From Lachnospiraceae bacterium (GTDB taxonomy: Bacteria > Bacillota > Clostridia > Lachnospirales > Lachnospiraceae): DNA of 36,716 nucleotides. A model generated the notes under the pieces. It saw only the letters and a program-made list of their open reading frames with translations. It ran no database searches and was not told the origin of the DNA. The stretch is taken from the NCBI GenBank assembly GCA_017478245.1, contig JAFVDW010000026.1:1-36716 (forward strand). Direction: 5' to 3'. This document shows positions 24,225 through 32,138 of this stretch, in pieces; positions within the stretch are counted from its first letter, which is position 1; each line of letters opens with the position of its first letter. The position numbers and the translations under genes were made by a program.

Positions 24225-24270
24225 AAGCTACCCAAAGCTTCTCTTATATATGACAGGTTTTATCAATTTG

Positions 24271-24732
24271 TTACAATAAATTTCTAATTTTTTCCCGCAT
24301 GCGACACAGGCGCACTCTCATGTTTGCTTCCGTTATCCCCTCCAGTTTTGCCATCTCCCGATGGGAAAATCCCCACACAAAATGTCGTTCAAATCGTTTC
24401 AGCTCCTGCTTGGAGAACGTCTGATGGAGCAACAGCTCTAATTCTTTCCGGCGATATTCCATCTCCTCCCGTCCCATTTTCATCCATCCCTCGTCCATCT
24501 GCACCGTATGCTGCAGCGTTCTTTCCCATTCATGAATCTTATACTTTGCCACAAGCTTAAGCCACCCCACCTGATTAGGGTGAACCAGAAGACGGTCATA
24601 CTTCTGCCACGCCACTGTAAAAGTGTCTTGCACAATATCTTCCGTAAAATCTTTCTGAAGCAATCTTTTCTCTACATATCGGCACAGTTCATCATAATGC
24701 TCTTTATAAAACACTGTAAAACTTTCCTTCAT
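24271..24732 (-). CDS. RNA polymerase sigma factor, ECF-like
   Basis: A 153-residue two-domain sigma-70 protein. The region-2 block reads YVEKRLLQKDFTEDIVQDTF, continuing TVAWQKYDRL (about 19-48), and region 4 reads SKQELKRFERHFVWGFSHRE with the HTH MAKLEGITEANMRVRLCRMREKI (about 105-150). Group 4 (ECF) factors have this layout. The start has AAGGGG very close to the ATG plus GGGGG 12 bases away. It follows the small Xre gene by 17 bases; no membrane anti-sigma gene is adjacent, so control may instead be through the Xre protein. Regulon unknown. Confidence 0.9.
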   Translation of the reverse strand: MKESFTVFYKEHYDELCRYVEKRLLQKDFTEDIVQDTFTVAWQKYDRLLVHPNQVGWLKLVAKYKIHEWERTLQHTVQMDEGWMKMGREEMEYRRKELELLLHQTFSKQELKRFERHFVWGFSHREMAKLEGITEANMRVRLCRMREKIRNLL

Positions 24733-24749
24733 TCCCCTTAAATATCCCC

Positions 24750-24995
24750 CTATTCAATTTCAGGCTCCAGTTCTTCCCCAAACATATCATCATTAAAAAA
24801 ATCCCGAAGTGGTATTTCGAGACCATTACAAAGCTTGGCTATCGTCACCACTCCGGTATTTGCGCTGTTTCCATACATAATATTTTTCACAGTGGAAGGG
24901 GCGACGCCGGATAGATACGCCAGCCCGTTCACCGAGATTCTCCGCTCCCTGCAAATCCCCTTGATCCTGCTCACAACCGCCTGCTGTGTCTTCAT
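24750..24995 (-). CDS. Small Xre-family DNA-binding regulator
   Basis: An 81-residue protein that is almost entirely one helix-turn-helix of the Cro/C1 type: RIKGICRERRISVNGLAYLS, then GVAPSTVKNIMYGN, then VTIAKLCNGLEIPLRDFF (residues 10-67), with an acidic tail EELEPEIE. The ATG has AGAGGA 6 bases upstream. It shares a transcript with the sigma-factor gene downstream and could be its regulator or an autorepressor. No clear promoter was found upstream. Confidence 0.88.
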   Translation of the reverse strand: MKTQQAVVSRIKGICRERRISVNGLAYLSGVAPSTVKNIMYGNSANTGVVTIAKLCNGLEIPLRDFFNDDMFGEELEPEIE

Positions 24996-25221
24996 CTTTT
25001 GTCCTCTTTTGTATGTATTTCACATCATATGATTTATTTGACTTTTCAGCCATCCGAGATTTTACATAATCCACTTAACCAATGTAGCCCTTATATGGTC
25101 TATTTTAGCTATCATATAACTGTATTATAAAATCCTCCACACTCTTTACAGTTATTAAATTATATTTCCCTTGGTGCATGCACTGAAGCAGCCATTTTTC
25201 TATCCAAAACACTTCCTATAC

Positions 25222-25250
25222 TTGCATAATTTTGCAACTTATACTATAAT
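25222..25250 (+). promoter_or_regulatory. Promoter of the DAHP synthase gene
   Basis: TTGCAT (25222-25227) and a perfect TATAAT (25245-25250) with 17-base spacing. Transcription would begin near 25257, leaving a leader of 20-45 bases, too short for a T-box or other attenuator. In the rest of the 307-base gap before the gene (24996-25221) I see only AT-rich sequence. Confidence 0.8.
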
Positions 25251-25302
25251 AGGTTCGTTTAGAAAGGGCACCAAACCAATGGTGTATAAAAGGTACAATA
25301 TT

Positions 25303-26331
25303 ATGAGTTTTCAATTCATGCATAAGCTTCCGACACCGGAGTATATCCGCGAAGAATATCCCCTGCCGGAAGAATTAATGAAAGTTAAAGAACAACGCGA
25401 CGCAGAAATCCGCGATGTCATCACCGGCAAGAGCAATAAGTTTCTGGTAATCATCGGTCCCTGTTCCGCAGATAACGAGGATTCTGTCTGTGATTATGTG
25501 AATCGCCTTGCAAAGGTGAATGAGAAGGTGAGTGACAAGCTGATTCTGATTCCCAGAATTTATACCAACAAACCCCGTACCACCGGAGAGGGCTACAAGG
25601 GAATCGTACATCAGCCCGACCCTGAGAAGAAGCCGGATTTCCTTGCAGGTCTGATTGCCATGCGCAAGATGCACATTCGTGCATTCTCCGAAACAGGCTT
25701 AAGTGCTGCCGACGAGATGCTCTATCCTGAGAACTGGGGGTATCTGTCCGATATCCTCTCCTATGTTGCCATCGGCGCCCGCTCCGTAGAGGATCAGCAG
25801 CACCGACTGACCGTCAGCGGCTTTGATATTCCCGCAGGTATGAAGAACCCTACCAGCGGTGATCTCTCCGTTATGTTGAATGGTGTATATGCAGCACAGC
25901 ACCCTCATCATTTCATTTACAGAGGCTGGGCTGTTCGAACCAGCGGCAATGAGCTTGCCCACACCGTCCTTCGCGGAGCCAACAACAAGCACGGTCAGAA
26001 CCTGCCCAACTACCACTACGAGGATTTGAATCTTTTATTGGATATGTACAACAAAATGGATCTGGTGAATCCCGCAGCAGTGATTGATTCCAACCACTCC
26101 AACTCTAACAAGCAGTTTGAGCAGCAGATTCGTATCGTCAAGGAAGTAATGCACAGCCGCAAGCTGAACCCTGATATCCACAAACTGGTAAAGGGTGTCA
26201 TGATTGAGAGTTATATTGAGGAAGGCTGCCAAAAAGTTGGCGGTGGAGTTTACGGCAAGTCCATCACAGACCCTTGCCTTGGATGGAACGATACTGAGAA
26301 GCTGATTTACGATATTGCAGAATACGATTAA
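25303..26331 (+). CDS. 3-deoxy-7-phosphoheptulonate (DAHP) synthase, class I (AroG/F/H type)
   Basis: A 342-residue enzyme joining phosphoenolpyruvate and erythrose 4-phosphate, the first step to aromatic amino acids. It is of the E. coli AroFGH kind, which is feedback-inhibited in other bacteria. Motifs: VIIGPCSADN (metal Cys), RIYTNKPRTTGEGYKG, DSNHSNSNK (metal His), MIESYIEEG (metal Glu) and SITDPCLGW (metal Asp). The ATG at 25303 has AAAGG at 9 bases; an ATG eight codons upstream (25279) with AAAGGG is a real alternative. It is one of three plus-strand genes and converges on spoIIM with only 6 bases between the stops. Confidence 0.95.
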   Translation: MSFQFMHKLPTPEYIREEYPLPEELMKVKEQRDAEIRDVITGKSNKFLVIIGPCSADNEDSVCDYVNRLAKVNEKVSDKLILIPRIYTNKPRTTGEGYKGIVHQPDPEKKPDFLAGLIAMRKMHIRAFSETGLSAADEMLYPENWGYLSDILSYVAIGARSVEDQQHRLTVSGFDIPAGMKNPTSGDLSVMLNGVYAAQHPHHFIYRGWAVRTSGNELAHTVLRGANNKHGQNLPNYHYEDLNLLLDMYNKMDLVNPAAVIDSNHSNSNKQFEQQIRIVKEVMHSRKLNPDIHKLVKGVMIESYIEEGCQKVGGGVYGKSITDPCLGWNDTEKLIYDIAEYD

Positions 26332-26337
26332 TCGACC

Positions 26338-26970
26338 TCAGAAAATTTTTAATAATCCCTGTAGAAAATAGGGATTGACATAGCTTTCCAGCACACATCC
26401 CAAAAGGAACAGTGCCAGAATCCCTAATAATTGCAAGATACAACGGGGCAGGAGAAAATTTTCTCTTGCCTCATTTTTTATCCTCTTCTGAACATATATC
26501 CACTGAAAGACCCGCTCTCCCCACCGCAGCAAAAGCACAAATGCCGGAATATAAATCAAAAATTGCGGCAATAGCCCGACGCTCAGCAACAAAATCCCCT
26601 TCAAACTATAGCGGGTCACTGCTACCGACAAGAGCACTCCTCCACAAACCCCATACCACAGTGCAATGCCTCCACATACCACGAGTCCCAGATAGGTTGT
26701 GGAAAGAATGGCAATACACAACGCTGTGCCTAATCGCTGTTTCAGACAATAGTAAAAGAGAACACCGCTGTCAACCGTCATATATTTCATGTCGTACAGT
26801 GTGTTCTCATCCAAAATTCGTGTATTATTCGGCAAAAAATCCTTTCCGAGTCTCACCATGATAATCCCCGCAAAGAGTCCTGCCATAAACAATGCTGCAA
26901 TGGGCAGTCTTTCTATTTTGCTCAATTTTACCTTCTGCATCAAATGTGTGGGTAATCCCTTCAAACGCAT
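26338..26970 (-). CDS. spoIIM: Stage II sporulation protein M-like membrane protein
   Basis: A 210-residue protein with five or six membrane segments. An N-terminal helix (about 24-42, FMAGLFAGIIM) is followed by an exposed loop and then a block containing VGLLPQFLIYIPAFVLLL, typical of SpoIIM. In B. subtilis SpoIIM anchors the DMP complex that strips septal wall during engulfment and is made under sigma-E. Its near neighbours are metabolic genes rather than spoIID/spoIIP, so the role rests on family match. A sigma-E-like promoter candidate is at 27022-27051. The start has GGAAGGG upstream. Confidence 0.85.
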   Translation of the reverse strand: MRLKGLPTHLMQKVKLSKIERLPIAALFMAGLFAGIIMVRLGKDFLPNNTRILDENTLYDMKYMTVDSGVLFYYCLKQRLGTALCIAILSTTYLGLVVCGGIALWYGVCGGVLLSVAVTRYSLKGILLLSVGLLPQFLIYIPAFVLLLRWGERVFQWIYVQKRIKNEARENFLLPRCILQLLGILALFLLGCVLESYVNPYFLQGLLKIF

Positions 26971-27021
26971 ACACCCTTCCGCCGTTTCCTCTTTCTTGGG
27001 ACAACGATTATCCCCTCCATC

Positions 27022-27051
27022 ATTTTATGCAGACCGGATACTATCTTATAA
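27022..27051 (-). promoter_or_regulatory. Sigma-E-like promoter candidate for spoIIM
   Basis: On the minus strand CATAAAAT (27022-27029) fits the CATAnAnT form of a sigma-E -10, with TTATAAG (27045-27051) 15 bases upstream as a loose -35. It lies about 50 bases before the spoIIM start. The -35 is weak. Confidence 0.35.
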
Positions 27052-27058
27052 CTATATT

Positions 27059-27595
27059 TTAAATATTATATTTCGCCGCATACGCGAGCACTCCACAGAT
27101 GGTCTTAGCATCCTGTATTTTGCCTGTGAAAATCATCTCCTTCAATTCATCCACAGAGTACACTTCCACATTGATATACTCATCCTCGTCCAGATGCTGC
27201 ACGCCCGGACGCAAATCCTTTGCCAGATAGATATCAATCTTTTCATTGCAAAAAGCCACTGTCGTATAAATAGAGGTCAAGAGCTCCGCACTGTCGCTGA
27301 TATAACCGGTCTCCTCCTGCAATTCCCGAAGCGCAGCCACCCCTGTCGGCTCCTCTCTGCCGTTTAATCCGCCGGCAGGAAGCTCTATGGTCTCTCTCTC
27401 CAACGCGTTGCGATACTGACGCACCATCAACAGCTTGCCGTCCTCACGGACTGCCACCACTGCTGCGGCACCCTTATGATCGATCAGATCCCATTTCGCC
27501 ACATTACCGTTGGGAATCTGCATCGTATCCTGATAGTAATCAATGATAGCACCCTTGGCAACCAGTTCTCTCTTTAATCTCCTGATCTCTTCCAT
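27059..27595 (-). CDS. NUDIX hydrolase, ADP-ribose pyrophosphatase type
   Basis: A 178-residue enzyme. The NUDIX box is complete: GGLNGREEPTGVAALRELQE followed by ETGY (about residues 80-103). The upstream strand pattern AAAVVAVREDGKLLMVRQYRN and the downstream acidic stretch are of the ADP-ribose pyrophosphatase group, which hydrolyses ADP-ribose and related nucleotide sugars. The ATG at 27595 has GGAGGAAGG upstream; the longer frame starts inside the aminotransferase gene. It follows that gene by 13 bases and is probably co-transcribed with it. Confidence 0.92.
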   Translation of the reverse strand: MEEIRRLKRELVAKGAIIDYYQDTMQIPNGNVAKWDLIDHKGAAAVVAVREDGKLLMVRQYRNALERETIELPAGGLNGREEPTGVAALRELQEETGYISDSAELLTSIYTTVAFCNEKIDIYLAKDLRPGVQHLDEDEYINVEVYSVDELKEMIFTGKIQDAKTICGVLAYAAKYNI

Positions 27596-27608
27596 TGTCC
27601 TTCCTCCA

Positions 27609-28892
27609 CTACTGTGCAAGCAATTTCTCCACGCTAACCAGCTTCACACACAGCACAAACAGGTCTGCTGCCTGTGCCATCTCCTCCGGTGTCGGGAAAG
27701 AAGGTGCAATACGAATATTACTGTCCTTAGGATCCTTTCCATAGGGAAACGTAGCACCCGCGCCGGTCATTACCACTCCCGCTTCCTTACATTTTGCTAC
27801 GATTGCCTTCGCGCAACCTTCCATAGCATCAAACGAGATGAAATAACCACCATTCGGATTGGTCCAAGTACCGATTCCAAGACCTGCCAGTTCTCTGTTC
27901 AACACCGCAAGCACTGCCTCAAACTTGGGTCTGATCAAATCTGCATGCTTTCTCATATGTGCCCTCATGCCATCAATATTCTTGTAATAACGCACATGAC
28001 GCAACTGATTGATCTTGTCATAGCCGATGGTCTGAATGGTCATTGATTTGCGAATATTGTCCAAATTGGCTTTGGAGGAAGCCACTGCTGCCACACCTCC
28101 GCCGGCAAAGCTGATCTTGGAAGTGGAGCAGAACTCGTATACCATATCCGGATTGCCCGCCTTCTCACACTCACTCAAAATCTCCAAAATCTCATCCTGT
28201 CTGTCGTCGTACAAATGATGAATTGCATATGCGTTATCCCAGAAGATACGGAAATCCTTGGCTGCAGGCTTCAAAGCAGCAAATCTTCTCACCGTTTCAT
28301 CAGAATAAGAAACGCCGGTAGGGTTTGCATATTTCGGCACACACCAGATACCTTTTATACTCTCATCCTCTGCCACTAATTTCTCCACTATGTCCATATC
28401 CGGTCCTTCCGGGGTCATGGGAACGGTAATCATCTCAATACCGAAATGCTCCGTAATTGCAAAATGTCTATCATAACCGGGGGCAGGGCACAAAAATTTA
28501 ACCTTTTCTAATTTACACCAGGGTGTTCCGCCCAACACACCGTGCGTCATACAACGGGATACAGAATCATACATGATAGGCAGACTGGCATTACCACACA
28601 CAATCACATTCTCCGGAGACACACCCATGATATCTGCCATCAGCTTCTTAGCCTCGGGAATACCATCCATCAAACCAGAGTTGCGCACATCTACCCCTGC
28701 CTCTGTCTTCATATCACTCTGAGAGGTAAATACATCCATAATATCCATTACCATGTCAAGCTGTGCGATAGAAGGCTTACCTCTGGACATATCCAGCTTC
28801 AACCCCTTACCCTTTGCATCCTCGTAAGCGGCACTTAATTCCTTTTGTAATTCCAACAACTCTTCTCTGCTAAGTTCCTGATATGCTTTCAT
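27609..28892 (-). CDS. Aspartate aminotransferase, AspT type (class Ic)
   Basis: A 427-residue PLP enzyme. It follows the Corynebacterium glutamicum AspT sequence along its whole length: LKLDMSRGKPSIAQLD, DVRNSGLMDGIPEAK, CPAPGYDRHFAITE, PTGVSYSD, the PLP-lysine motif CSTSKISFAGGGVA and the end region NIRIAPSFPTPEEM. This clade interconverts aspartate and glutamate and can serve lysine or aromatic amino acid synthesis. The ATG at 28892 has GGGAGG upstream. The weak promoter at 29027-29055 probably drives it with the NUDIX gene. Confidence 0.9.
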   Translation of the reverse strand: MKAYQELSREELLELQKELSAAYEDAKGKGLKLDMSRGKPSIAQLDMVMDIMDVFTSQSDMKTEAGVDVRNSGLMDGIPEAKKLMADIMGVSPENVIVCGNASLPIMYDSVSRCMTHGVLGGTPWCKLEKVKFLCPAPGYDRHFAITEHFGIEMITVPMTPEGPDMDIVEKLVAEDESIKGIWCVPKYANPTGVSYSDETVRRFAALKPAAKDFRIFWDNAYAIHHLYDDRQDEILEILSECEKAGNPDMVYEFCSTSKISFAGGGVAAVASSKANLDNIRKSMTIQTIGYDKINQLRHVRYYKNIDGMRAHMRKHADLIRPKFEAVLAVLNRELAGLGIGTWTNPNGGYFISFDAMEGCAKAIVAKCKEAGVVMTGAGATFPYGKDPKDSNIRIAPSFPTPEEMAQAADLFVLCVKLVSVEKLLAQ

Positions 28893-29026
28893 CTTTCCTC
28901 CCATTCCGACATGCTTTACATGCCCAAACCCGACTTAGTTATCGTCTATAGTCGCCAACGAAACATCCTTGTTTTCCAGGCTCTTCATCTCGTGGTATAA
29001 TCGTATACAATCATACACCAAACTTT

Positions 29027-29055
29027 ATCATACTATAAGATAACGCATTGTACAA
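29027..29055 (-). promoter_or_regulatory. Weak promoter candidate of the aminotransferase-NUDIX operon
   Basis: TTGTAC (29050-29055) and TATGAT (29027-29032) on the minus strand, 17 bases apart, about 135 bases upstream of the start. The -35 matches consensus at only three positions. Confidence 0.35.
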
Positions 29056-29128
29056 GACTAAATTTAAAGAATTTTTTGATGGACTATTTCGCACATCTCT
29101 TATTTTCCAATCCTCTCATAAAGAAAAA

Positions 29129-29154
29129 CAACCGAGTGATTGTTCACCCGATTG
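29129..29154 (-). terminator. Terminator of the acidic lipoprotein gene
   Basis: On the minus strand CAATCGGGTGA pairs with TCACTCGGTTG over 11 positions (two G-U pairs) with a 4-base ACAA loop, followed by TTTTTCTTTATG. It begins 28 bases past the lipoprotein stop. Read on the plus strand it has two mismatches, so the direction is clear. Confidence 0.85.
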
Positions 29155-29182
29155 CTTTTATAGTATCGTCACTTTATCTTTT

Positions 29183-30007
29183 TTAGGGAATATACTCTAT
29201 TGTAACGTAGCTGAGCACTCCATTTTGGAACTCAAAAGTATAGGAGCTTCCGTGCATGTACTTCTCTGATTCATGAGTGTAGGTATATCTGTCAGAATAA
29301 TATCCATTGTCACCATCATAGTGATAGGTATCATCCGGCTCTCCGGCTTTTGCTTCCAGATCTTCCAATGTAAGCCCCAAAGGGAAATCAAAGCTTAATA
29401 CATTCTGTGTTTTATCCCGATTGATGGGAAGATATATCTCATTGACATAACATTCGGAAGTGACCTGATTATCGTCAGTGTCATTGAATGTATACACCTG
29501 AGCTGCCCAATAATCAGCCAGATCAATCTTGAATCCCTCTGATTGATAATTTTTGTTCAGATTATTGCCTGCATTGGCAATATCATTTTCATCAAAAGGC
29601 ACACCGTCATCAATCATATCCTGAAGTGTCACCTGACCCAACGTGTATTTCTTACCATTTACATAAAAACACATGTCATCAAAGTTCACAAAATCTGCGG
29701 GATAGTCTGCCAGATCATAGCCTGCCTCAGCAGTATTCTCTGCGGATTCCGTGTCATCTGCATCCTCTTCCGTATTTGCCTCTTCCTCTGTTTCCTCAGC
29801 TTCATCTACAGATGCGTCCTCTGTTTCTTCTGTTTCCTCTTCTGCTTCGGCATCGTCCTCCAATGTGTCATTGTCTAAGGCTTCCTCTGTGTCAATGACA
29901 ACCTCTTCCGTCGCCTCATTCTGCTCTTTGCTGCTGTCAGAACCGCATGCCGCTAATGATACAACCATACATAAAGCTGCCGCTGTACAAAATACTCTTT
30001 TTTTCAT
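29183..30007 (-). CDS. Lipoprotein with long acidic linker, function unknown
   Basis: A 274-residue secreted lipoprotein. The signal peptide MKKRVFCTAAALCMVVSLAAC ends in the lipobox LAAC (Cys 21). Residues about 25-95 are almost all Asp, Glu, Ser, Thr and Ala, a disordered spacer as seen between membrane anchor and domain in Gram-positive surface proteins. Residues about 100-274 form a globular domain rich in aromatic residues (DFVNFDDMCFYVNGKKYTLG, LDFPLGLTLEDLEAKAGEPD-like, YTFEFQNGVLSYVTIEYIP); I do not recognise its family. Two conserved-looking cysteines occur (DMCFY, SECYV). AGGAGG precedes the ATG, with a promoter at 30053-30081 and a terminator at 29129-29154, so it is a single-gene unit. 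Confidence 0.85.
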   Translation of the reverse strand: MKKRVFCTAAALCMVVSLAACGSDSSKEQNEATEEVVIDTEEALDNDTLEDDAEAEEETEETEDASVDEAEETEEEANTEEDADDTESAENTAEAGYDLADYPADFVNFDDMCFYVNGKKYTLGQVTLQDMIDDGVPFDENDIANAGNNLNKNYQSEGFKIDLADYWAAQVYTFNDTDDNQVTSECYVNEIYLPINRDKTQNVLSFDFPLGLTLEDLEAKAGEPDDTYHYDGDNGYYSDRYTYTHESEKYMHGSSYTFEFQNGVLSYVTIEYIP

Positions 30008-30037
30008 AATAATCCTCCTATTTACAATAAATACTTG

Positions 30038-30540
30038 TTATTTATCTTGGACATTATAATCTTTTTTAAAGCAAGATGCAAGTATAATTTGTTTCAATCC
30101 TCTGAGTTCAATGTCGTTCTGCATATCCGCATCACAAGATCTGCAAGAGGAAAGTCTATGACTGACTTAAACTGCCGTTTTGTTCCTGACCATAGCACTA
30201 AAATCCGAATAGACCCTCGCCTCTGCAATCGGATTCAATGCAGCGGTGGGGTGGTCCAGAACGATCCTCGGCGTTCCTTTATATAAAGCTCTGGCTAGTG
30301 CTATTTTTGCGCTTCGCCGCCGGATATGGACACGCCCTTTTCCGAGACATCTTTATACAGATCGGTCTCCAGCCCTTCCGGCATAGATTGGTATCTTTCT
30401 CCCAAGGAAGCTTTTCTGATACATTCCTCAGCCTTTTTCGTATCATACTCCATGAATCCTTCCCAGATACTTTTTATTGGGAAGCTCCGGATAGGCAAAC
30501 AATTTCTCCAAGTGTTAATCATGCGCCAATTAAACATCAA
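30038..30540 (-). pseudogene. Decayed ABC transporter ATP-binding gene (C-terminal remnant)
   Basis: Minus-strand reading gives EYDTKKAEECIRKASLGERY, then VSEKGVSISGGEAQK and a TAG stop at 30301. Shifting frame by one base restores KIALARALYKGTPRIVLD, then HPTAALNPIAEARVYSDF; a TAA follows at about 30171 and the frame resumes with VSHRLSSCRSCD. This is the second half of a multidrug-type ABC ATPase (signature SGGEAQK, Walker B, H-loop SHR). Lesions seen are a likely one-base loss in an A run, Tyr-to-stop before SHR, and LDHPT for LDEPT (the catalytic Glu lost). The N-terminal half with Walker A and the permease are absent. It occupies most of the 627-base gap between its neighbours. Confidence 0.85.
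30053..30081 (-). promoter_or_regulatory. Promoter of the acidic lipoprotein gene
   Basis: TTGCAT (30076-30081) and a perfect TATAAT (30053-30058) on the minus strand with 17-base spacing, 45 bases upstream of the start. It is embedded in the tail of the decayed ABC gene. The -35 and spacing are the same as in the DAHP synthase promoter. Confidence 0.75.
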
Positions 30541-30634
30541 ATTACGTCATTTACGACAAGTTATGATACTTGCCATTTTCATCTATGTTTCCGAAAACAT
30601 CGATAAACACTGGATTTCCGGCACTTCAATCGTT

Positions 30635-31837
30635 CTATCTATCCTCACACACCTGAAAAATATAAAACTTCAAATAATAACTCCGATCCGCTGCCCAGAG
30701 AATCGGATGGTCGCACCCTTGCGTGCTAAATTCCACCTGACGCAATCTCTTATGAGCACCATTCGCCGCCTCGCGAATGGTCTTGGCAAACAGCTCCGGC
30801 TCCATAAAATGGGAACAGGAGCAGGTCACCAGATACCCCCCATTCTTTACAAGCTTCAAGCCCCTTAAATTGATCTCACGATATCCCTTCACCGCGTTCT
30901 TCACAGAACTTCTGGACTTGGTAAAAGCAGGCGGGTCTAAGATCACCACATCGTACTGCTCCCCCTTCGCCTCCAGTTCGGGCAGCAGTTCAAACACATC
31001 TGCACATTGAAAATGCACGCTTTCCTCCAAACCATTCAGCTTCGCATTCTCCGAAGCTTGGTCTACCGCAAGCTGTGACGCATCCACGCCAAGCACGCTC
31101 TTCGCCCCTGCGATGCCCGCATTCAATGCAAAAGAACCCGTATGGGTAAAGCAATCCAACACCTTCTTCCCCTTACAGATGCGATGGATTGCAGCACGAT
31201 TGTTCTTCTGATCCAAGAAGAATCCGGTCTTCTGCCCATCCTCCACATCCACGATATATTTTACACCATTTTCTTCTATCTCCACCTTGGTATCAAAGGG
31301 CTCCCCGATGAAGCCCTTGTAACGCTCCATGCCCTCCTGGAGGCGCACCTTGGCATCGCTGCGCTCGTACACGCCGCGAATTGTGATGCCATCCTCCTTA
31401 AGCACCTTTTTCAAGGCATCCACAATGGTTATCTTCCATCTGTCGATGCCAAGCGCCAGAGACTCCACTACCAGCACATCCGAAAATTTATCAACTACGA
31501 TTCCCGGCAGGAAATCCGCCTCCCCGAAGATCAATCGGCAACTGGAAGTATCAATGGTCTCCTTCCGATACACCCATGCGTCTCGTACTCTCTGCTCCAT
31601 GAAAGCCGCATCAATCACTGTATCCCGCTTGCGGGCAAGGATACGCACAGTAATCTTGGACTTAGTGTTAATGTAGCCATAGCCGCAAAAATATCCGTCA
31701 AAATCATGAACCTCCACCACGTCTCCGTTGTCGAAGCTCCCCATAATGCTGTCAATCTCATTGTCAAACACCCACATGCCACCAGCTTTCAGGGTGCGTC
31801 CTTCTCCCTTTTTCAAAGTCACAACTGCCTGTCCCAT
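30635..31837 (-). CDS. Class I SAM-dependent rRNA methyltransferase, RlmI-like
   Basis: A 400-residue protein with an N-terminal PUA RNA-binding domain (about 1-75), a middle alpha/beta EEHEE-like region (about 80-190) and a C-terminal Rossmann methyltransferase. The SAM-binding loop is VLDCFTHTGSFALNAG (about 218-233), the acidic residue is VLGVDAS, motif IV is VVILDPPAFTKS and the catalytic Cys region is GGYLVTCSCSHF. This is the RlmI/YccW layout; the E. coli enzyme makes 5-methylcytidine 1962 in 23S rRNA. Ribosome binding site AAAGGAGCA precedes the ATG. It appears monocistronic; no clear promoter or terminator was identified. Confidence 0.92.
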   Translation of the reverse strand: MGQAVVTLKKGEGRTLKAGGMWVFDNEIDSIMGSFDNGDVVEVHDFDGYFCGYGYINTKSKITVRILARKRDTVIDAAFMEQRVRDAWVYRKETIDTSSCRLIFGEADFLPGIVVDKFSDVLVVESLALGIDRWKITIVDALKKVLKEDGITIRGVYERSDAKVRLQEGMERYKGFIGEPFDTKVEIEENGVKYIVDVEDGQKTGFFLDQKNNRAAIHRICKGKKVLDCFTHTGSFALNAGIAGAKSVLGVDASQLAVDQASENAKLNGLEESVHFQCADVFELLPELEAKGEQYDVVILDPPAFTKSRSSVKNAVKGYREINLRGLKLVKNGGYLVTCSCSHFMEPELFAKTIREAANGAHKRLRQVEFSTQGCDHPILWAADRSYYLKFYIFQVCEDR

Positions 31838-32067
31838 ATCTGCTCCTTTTCTCCTTATTCAGTGCAACGCACCAACAATCCCTATCAGTATCTTCTTTGC
31901 TCCTATACCACTTGAAACAGTTACTATTCTATCAAATATTGTACTTTATCTCAACGTCTTTTCCGTTGTTTTAGAAAGTCAGTTCAGCAGCTCTGCGATT
32001 GCGTCATAGTCCTCCTCCGTTCTTCGCTTTTTTACAGCAGAATAGTGCGCAGAAATATTATATCATA
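31838..32067. other. Intergenic gap with a possible gene-end remnant
   Basis: No gene was found. On the minus strand a 24-codon open stretch ending at a TGA at 31979-31981 reads NISAHYSAVKKRRTEEDYD, then AIAELLN; it has no start codon and looks like the tail of a lost gene, though chance cannot be excluded. The remainder is AT-rich leader sequence for the flanking divergent genes. Confidence 0.3.
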
Positions 32068-32083
32068 GTTAGTTGCACCTAAC
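32068..32083. promoter_or_regulatory. 16-bp quasi-palindrome over the glycosyltransferase -35, candidate operator
   Basis: GTTAGTTGCACCTAAC is symmetric at all but one base pair (GTTAGKTGCAMCTAAC). It covers the -35 hexamer at 32073-32078, the usual place for a MarR- or TetR-type repressor site. No such regulator is encoded in the window. Confidence 0.5.
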
Positions 32084-32101
32084 AGCATAAAATGCTACAA
32101 T
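32073..32101 (+). promoter_or_regulatory. Promoter of the glycosyltransferase gene
   Basis: TTGCAC (32073-32078) and TACAAT (32096-32101), 17 bases apart, 38 bases upstream of the start codon. The quasi-palindrome at 32068-32083 overlaps the -35. Confidence 0.55.
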
Positions 32102-32138
32102 GAAATATACATAGATACATGAGAAAGGAATGCAAGCC

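Noticed and set aside
26354-26376. 7-bp hairpin AATCCCT/AGGGATT near the DAHP synthase end as a terminator
   Set aside because: It lies inside the spoIIM coding region, and no U-run follows on the plus strand.
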